A stretch of DNA of 9,440 nucleotides, from the NCBI GenBank assembly GCA_021296025.1, contig JAGWBF010000058.1, positions 1 through 9,440 on the forward strand, in the 5' to 3' direction. Each line of letters begins with the position of its first letter. The first letter of the stretch is position 1. The DNA comes from Dehalococcoidia bacterium. Its GTDB lineage: Bacteria; Chloroflexota; Dehalococcoidia; Lucifugimonadales; JAGWBF01. The notes below the pieces were generated by a model. It was not told where the DNA came from. It made no database searches and saw only the letters and a program-made list of their open reading frames with translations. Made by a program: the position numbers and the translations under genes. Shown here piece by piece: positions 6,470-9,440 of the stretch.

Positions 6470-6849
6470 TCAACCTTCTGGTGACCCTGGCAGTCCTGAG
6501 CCTCCTGGTCGGGACCCTGGCCTGCTCTCCGGAGCCAACACACGCGCCGACGTTGGACCTGCCTGCCTTCGTCCCGGAGGAGGCGGTTGCCATAGTCCAG
6601 TCCCGTCTCCGGACGACGCCGACCGGCGACGGCAACTGCCTGGGGTTGGTTCATGCAATCGGCCGCCACGAGGTCAGCAACCCCTCCTGGAGTGCGGAAT
6701 ACCAGGGCAGGGGCGCCTGGGAGGTCCGCTACCACTACCAGGACAATACCGTGGGCTGGCATTTGTTCGAGGCGACCCGGAGTGTCAGCCTGATCCCCGA
6801 CGATAACGGGACCCGTTACGTGGAGCGCCTCAGCATCATAGGTTGCTAG
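6466..6849 (+). CDS. Small predicted lipoprotein of unknown function
   Basis: This 127-residue protein begins with a hydrophobic stretch (residues 3-19) followed by Cys20 in GTLAC-SPEP, a lipobox-like cleavage and lipidation site. The -3 residue is Thr and the n-region has no positive charge, so the signal is not ideal. The mature part begins with a Pro/Thr-rich segment and continues as a soluble domain with several aromatic residues (WEVRYHYQDNTVGWHLFEA) and a second Cys at the extreme C-terminus (SIIGC). I do not recognise the domain. GAAGG at 6455-6459 is six bases before the ATG. The ATG overlaps the stop of the truncated rhodanese, suggesting translational coupling and transcription from the duplicated rhodanese promoter. 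Confidence 0.7.
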   Translation: MINLLVTLAVLSLLVGTLACSPEPTHAPTLDLPAFVPEEAVAIVQSRLRTTPTGDGNCLGLVHAIGRHEVSNPSWSAEYQGRGAWEVRYHYQDNTVGWHLFEATRSVSLIPDDNGTRYVERLSIIGC

Positions 6850-6895
6850 CCCTTATCTCACGGAAATCCACGGACGATACCCAAGGAGTGCGAGC

Positions 6896-7084
6896 TTGCA
6901 GATGGAAGGTAAGTCTAAGAAGGAGCTCCTGCTGGAGATCGCAGTGCTTAAGCGCAGGGTACAGGAACTAGAGGCAGAGCAAGAGTGTTTCGTGGCCAGC
7001 TTACGGCGTGAAAAGTTCCACCGTCCATCATCCTGGCAACACAGAGCAGCGATGCGTTCCGCGGAGCGACGGACGGCATCTTGA
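6896..7084 (+). pseudogene. Possible broken N-terminus of a PAS/sensor-kinase-like protein
   Basis: A TTG start at 6896 has AGGAG at 6884-6888, seven bases upstream. Residues 1-40 (KSKKELLLEIAVLKRRVQ, ELEAEQE) form a clear coiled coil of the kind that precedes PAS domains in many bacterial sensor kinases. After LRREK the frame gives a basic, non-conserved tail and stops at 62 residues. In the +1 frame from about 7012 a stretch reads SIILATQSSDAFRGATDGIL with TDAD next, then stops at 7150-7152. This is faintly reminiscent of a PAS start (ATDGILxxDADG), so a frameshift and deletion are likely. It may instead be a small intact coiled-coil protein. The assignment is tentative. Confidence 0.4.
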
Positions 7085-7173
7085 CGGACGCTGACATGGT
7101 ACGATGCTTGGGCGGCTGGGGGGCGACTCCTCAACCTGCCGGCGGTCGGTAGAGCACGAAAGGAAAGAAATAC

Positions 7174-7407
7174 ATGATGTTAACGGAAGATGCAGGCAGG
7201 CTATGGACAATCGTGGGCGTGGTGGTTGTCTTGCTTGGACTCGCTCTCGGAGCTCATCAAGCATATGACGTACTTACAGGTAGCGAATGGACCGTCGGGG
7301 CACGACGCATCATCGTAATAGGTCTGAGCACTGCCATCGTGCCCTGCGCACTCGGACTGATTCTGACAGCCATTGGGCACCTGGCAAGAACGTGGGGCGG
7401 GCGGTAG
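7174..7407 (+). CDS. Small two-helix membrane protein
   Basis: This 77-residue protein has two hydrophobic segments, about residues 10-28 (LWTIVGVVVVLLGLALGA) and 46-68 (IIVIGLSTAIVPCALGLILTAI), joined by a short polar loop with Arg44 and Arg45. The C-terminus is basic (HLARTWGGR). This is the form of a small inner-membrane protein; I recognise no family. AAAGGAAAG lies about ten bases before the first of two adjacent ATG codons. No convincing promoter was found just upstream. It may be a stand-alone gene or the remnant of a larger membrane protein. Confidence 0.55.
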   Translation: MMLTEDAGRLWTIVGVVVVLLGLALGAHQAYDVLTGSEWTVGARRIIVIGLSTAIVPCALGLILTAIGHLARTWGGR

Positions 7408-7672
7408 AGAGTCGAAGGGCTGAGAGAAAGAGTCCAGTGGGCTCCTGGAATGGTCGCCTGCAAAGTGGTGCCTCCTAAATGGCCGGGGGTATGGCGCCTT
7501 GCTAAGGTTGCCTTTCCCGTGCCGCCATCGCAGGTAAACTAGACGGGTTAGATGGCTCGTTACGTTTACTGCTGAATTAGCCTCCCGCTACTCTTGCCCT
7601 TCCATCAATGAGCCAGCGCCTAACTCCTTTAGGGCACCAATTCTTTTGCCCTTCCTTCATAATGGTAGAAGC
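7408..7672 (+). other. Intergenic stretch with a short imperfect direct repeat
   Basis: No gene is supported here. TTGCCCTTCC with flanking similarity occurs twice, at 7594-7603 and 7646-7655, followed by ATCAATG and TTCATAATG. A weak hairpin (TCCAG at 7433-7437, CTGGA at 7445-7449) has no T run, so it is not a convincing terminator. Confidence 0.4.
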
Positions 7673-7985
7673 GTTGACTGGGCGTAGGGGCGGATATAGG
7701 CTGGGGTGTGTCCAATAGCTGGCATTAGGAGGATCGGGATGGCGACAGCAGTGGGATATGCCCACCCTGAATACCTGGCTGAGACCGACTGGCTGGCGGA
7801 GCGCCTGGGAGACCCGGGCATCTGCATCGTGGATACGGACCCCGTGGCTTCCTACCACCGCGCCCACATCCCGGGGGCTGTAGTGGTGCCCGATAACTAT
7901 GAGAAGGACCCGGATACCGGCCAGGTGAATGTTGTCTCACCCGAGCAGTGCGCCAAAATGATGGAAGCTCTGGGCATCGGCGACG
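7673..7985 (+). repeat. 313-bp direct repeat, copy B (start of the full rhodanese)
   Basis: This is the partner of 6098-6410 at offset 1575. Here the repeat leads into the complete gene, so copy B is probably the intact locus and copy A a partial duplicate. Recombination between the copies would delete 1575 bases and leave one intact rhodanese. Confidence 0.95.
7674..7700 (+). promoter_or_regulatory. Candidate rhodanese promoter, copy B
   Basis: TTGACT (7674-7679) and TATAGG (7695-7700) are in the same arrangement as in copy A, followed by a conserved leader and a strong AGGAGG site (7727-7732) six bases before ATG 7739. Within the leader CCAAT and ATTaGG can pair around AGCTGGC with one bulge, partly covering the ribosome-binding site; whether that matters is unknown. 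Confidence 0.4.
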
Positions 7986-8575
7986 ATACCTTGGTGGTGG
8001 CCTACGACCACTCCCGTTCCCTGTACGCCGGGAGGCTGTGGTGGGTGCTGAACTACTATGGCCACGACAAGGTCAAGGTGCTCAACGGCGGCTGGAAGAA
8101 GTGGTTGGAAGAGGGCAGGCCCTTGAGCACCTCCCCAACTCGCGGGAAAGAAGAAGCCACCTTCACTCCCAGGCCCGTTCCCTCCCTGCTGGTCACCGCC
8201 GAGCGTCTCAAGGAGACTTACCAGGACCCGGATGTTGTAGTGTGGGATGTGAGGACCCTGGCCGAGTACACGGGGGAAAACACCCGAGGCAACCGGCGGG
8301 CTGGGCACATACCGGGCGCCCATCACCTGGAGTGGTCGGAGCTGATGGATGAAGGTGACCACACCTTCAAGCCAGCCCGGGAGATGCGGGAGCTCCTGGA
8401 GGCTAAGGGCATCGTCCCGGAAAAAGAGGTGCTTGCCCACTGACAGGCCGGCATTCGTGCTGGTCACAGCACGCTGGTGTTGAAGCTCCTGGGCTACGAG
8501 CGGGCATGCAACTACGACGCCTCCTGGAAGGACTGGGGCAACAGGGACGACACCCCCATCGAAGCAGGGGGCTGA
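7739..8575 (+). CDS. Two-domain rhodanese-like sulfurtransferase with predicted selenocysteine (TGA) at the catalytic position
   Basis: Rhodaneses move a sulfane sulfur from thiosulfate or 3-mercaptopyruvate to an acceptor through a persulfide on the active-site Cys. The start is ATG 7739 with AGGAGG six bases upstream. The N-terminal, non-catalytic rhodanese domain (about 10-130) shows DTDPVASYHRAHIPGAV and VVAYD, RLWWVLNYYGHDKVKVLNGG, KWLEEG. The catalytic domain (about 148-278) shows VVWDVRTLAEYTGE, GHIPGAHHLEWSE and the loop H-[TGA]-QAGIRAGH. The TGA at 8441-8443 is codon 235, exactly where the C-x-x-G-x-R Cys belongs. The frame then continues with normal C-terminal sequence (STLVLKLLGYERACNYDASW, KDWGN) to TGA 8573-8575, for 278 residues, the usual family length. 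A SECIS-like hairpin follows the first TGA. If TGA acted as a stop, the product would be 234 residues and inactive. Selenocysteine insertion is inferred; a nonsense pseudogene is the alternative. Confidence 0.85.
8441..8473 (+). promoter_or_regulatory. Selenocysteine codon TGA and predicted bacterial SECIS hairpin
   Basis: After TGA 8441-8443 there are 12 bases, then CGTGCTG (8456-8462), loop GTCA (8463-8466) and CAGCACG (8467-8473): a perfect 7-bp stem with a 4-base loop beginning G-T. In bacterial SECIS elements the SelB-binding apical loop contains a conserved G and U and lies about 16-37 bases after the UGA. Here the loop begins 20 bases after it. In E. coli fdhF the upper stem starts 11 bases after UGA, almost the same spacing. 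The element lies inside the coding sequence, as expected for bacteria. Confidence 0.8.
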
Positions 8576-8582
8576 CCCGTCG

Positions 8583-8611
8583 TTGTCCCAAAGGGATGGC
8601 AACGATATAAT
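8583..8611 (+). promoter_or_regulatory. Sigma-70 promoter of the amidohydrolase gene
   Basis: TTGTCC (8583-8588) is followed by a 17-base spacer and a perfect TATAAT (8606-8611), beginning eight bases after the rhodanese stop. The start site would be near 8618, giving a leader of about 30 bases. It has the same form as the coaX promoter (TTGCCC, 17 bases, TATAAT). Confidence 0.7.
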
Positions 8612-8649
8612 GGCTGGGTCAATCCGGCTATCGCCATAAGGAGAAGAGC

Positions 8650-9440
8650 ATGAAAGAAGGACTCCGGTTCGTTGATTGCGATATGCACATCATGGAGCCG
8701 CCCGATATGTTCGACCGATACCTGGATACCGAATTCAAGGACCGGATACGGATGCCTGTGGGGTCCGACGGGAAGCCCCGGCGGGGCATGGTGGTGATAG
8801 ACAACACCCCGGCGTCCATGGATGTGGAGCTCCAGCAGTACCGCAAGCGCGCCAAGGGTAACACCACCTCCGGCACCCAGCCCCTCTCGGACTCGAGGCT
8901 GGCGGCCACCGGTCGCCTGGACTTTGCCATCCAGCGCGACTACGACGAGGAAGCCCAGGTCATGGGCATGGAGATGGAGCGGATAGACATCGCTGTGCTC
9001 ATCCCGACGGGCGGCTTGGCGTGGCTGGCCCGAAACAACATGGACCCCGAGATGTCCCTGGCCATATGCCAGGCCTACAACAACTGGATCCACGACTTCT
9101 GCTCCTACAGCCCCGCCCGCCTGAAGTTCGTGGCGATGCTCCCCGTGCACGATGTCAACCTGGCCTGCCGAGAGCTCATTCGGTGCGTCCGGGACATGGG
9201 CGCCGTGGGTTCCTTCTTGCGACCCAACTTTGTGAACGGGCACTACTGGCACTCCAACTACTGGGACCCCCTATACAGCCTGCACGAGGAGCTGGATGTG
9301 TCCTGGTGCTTCCATGAGGGGACCGGGGCCTGGTACTCCAACATGAACGTGATCTACGGGGAGAACCGCTTCCCCAGGCACGTCGCCAGCCACTGGATCG
9401 AGATGCAGCAGGCCCTGATCGCCCAGATCACCGGCGGCGT
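8650..9440 (+). CDS. Amidohydrolase-2 family metal-dependent hydrolase, 3' end outside window
   Basis: The reading frame is open from ATG 8650 to the window end (263 full codons), with AAGGAG (8638-8643) six bases upstream. The N-terminal FVDCDMHIMEPPDMFDRY has the D-x-D-x-H-x-x-EP pattern of the amidohydrolase-2 (COG2159) TIM-barrel group, with Asp11 and His13 as likely metal ligands; the common form is D-A/S-D-x-H. A second probable metal His is His222 in CFHEG. Middle segments such as MEMERIDIAVLIPTGG, CQAYNNWIHDFCSYSPARLK and MGAVGSFLRPNFVNG are typical of the family, which includes decarboxylases and hydrolases of aromatic or cyclic acids. The substrate cannot be assigned. The missing C-terminus would carry the remaining active-site Asp. 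The gene has its own promoter, so it need not be co-expressed with the rhodanese. Confidence 0.9.
   Translation, partial: MKEGLRFVDCDMHIMEPPDMFDRYLDTEFKDRIRMPVGSDGKPRRGMVVIDNTPASMDVELQQYRKRAKGNTTSGTQPLSDSRLAATGRLDFAIQRDYDEEAQVMGMEMERIDIAVLIPTGGLAWLARNNMDPEMSLAICQAYNNWIHDFCSYSPARLKFVAMLPVHDVNLACRELIRCVRDMGAVGSFLRPNFVNGHYWHSNYWDPLYSLHEELDVSWCFHEGTGAWYSNMNVIYGENRFPRHVASHWIEMQQALIAQITGG

Noticed and set aside
7081..7109. TTGACG as the -35 of a promoter for the small membrane protein
   Set aside because: No acceptable -10 box occurs at 16-18 bases; the nearest, TACGAT, is only 13 bases away.
6098..7985. Composite transposon or insertion sequence bounded by the direct repeats
   Set aside because: No transposase, terminal inverted repeats or target-site duplication are visible; the repeats are parts of a host gene.
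7739..8443. A 234-residue rhodanese ending at the first TGA as the natural product
   Set aside because: It would end exactly before the catalytic residue and lose about 44 residues of intact, family-like sequence; the SECIS-like hairpin and normal full length favour readthrough.
8441..8443. General reassignment of TGA to Trp or Gly in this organism
   Set aside because: coaBC, coaX, the truncated rhodanese and the full rhodanese all end naturally at TGA, so TGA works as a stop here.

Overview
The window looks like chromosomal DNA from an uncultivated Chloroflexota bacterium, perhaps Dehalococcoidia or SAR202-like. This is an inference. It rests on high GC, a secreted-protein linker made of Pro-Thr repeats, and an accessory set of acyl-CoA dehydrogenase, SMP-30 lactonase, rhodanese and amidohydrolase genes. 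No rRNA, tRNA, CRISPR array, integrase or transposase is visible.

Layout. At 1-1223 (+) a Pro/Thr-rich tail runs straight into an S1C (HtrA/DegP-like) serine protease in another frame. A small orphan gene follows at 1325-1573 (+). At 1629-3612 (-) lies a two-gene coenzyme A operon, coaX then coaBC; coaX appears to start at a CTG codon. Divergent from it is an acyl-CoA dehydrogenase, 3785-4948 (+). It converges on an SMP-30/gluconolactonase-like gene, 5012-5929 (-). At 6098-8575 (+) a rhodanese locus is partly duplicated. The first copy keeps only the promoter, leader and first 82 codons, and is joined to a small lipoprotein-like gene. A fragment resembling a sensor-kinase N-terminus and a small two-helix membrane protein follow, then the full rhodanese. 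An amidohydrolase-2 family gene, 8650 onward (+), runs off the window.

Main discovery. The full rhodanese (7739-8575) is interrupted by one in-frame TGA at 8441-8443. This is the position of the catalytic cysteine in the C-x-x-G-x-R active-site loop. The frame continues through a normal rhodanese C-terminus to a second TGA, giving 278 residues, the usual length of a two-domain sulfurtransferase. Twelve bases after the TGA there is a perfect 7-bp hairpin with a GTCA loop, placed and shaped like a bacterial SECIS element. The best reading is a selenocysteine-containing thiosulfate/mercaptopyruvate-type sulfurtransferase, which automated annotation would truncate just before its active site. Other genes here use TGA as an ordinary stop, so general TGA reassignment is unlikely.

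Gene cooperation. CoaX and CoaBC catalyse successive early steps of coenzyme A synthesis, and the neighbouring acyl-CoA dehydrogenase uses CoA thioesters. The other genes look like independent transcription units, several with recognisable sigma-70-type promoters of a common form (TTGnCC, 17-base spacer, TATAAT-like).
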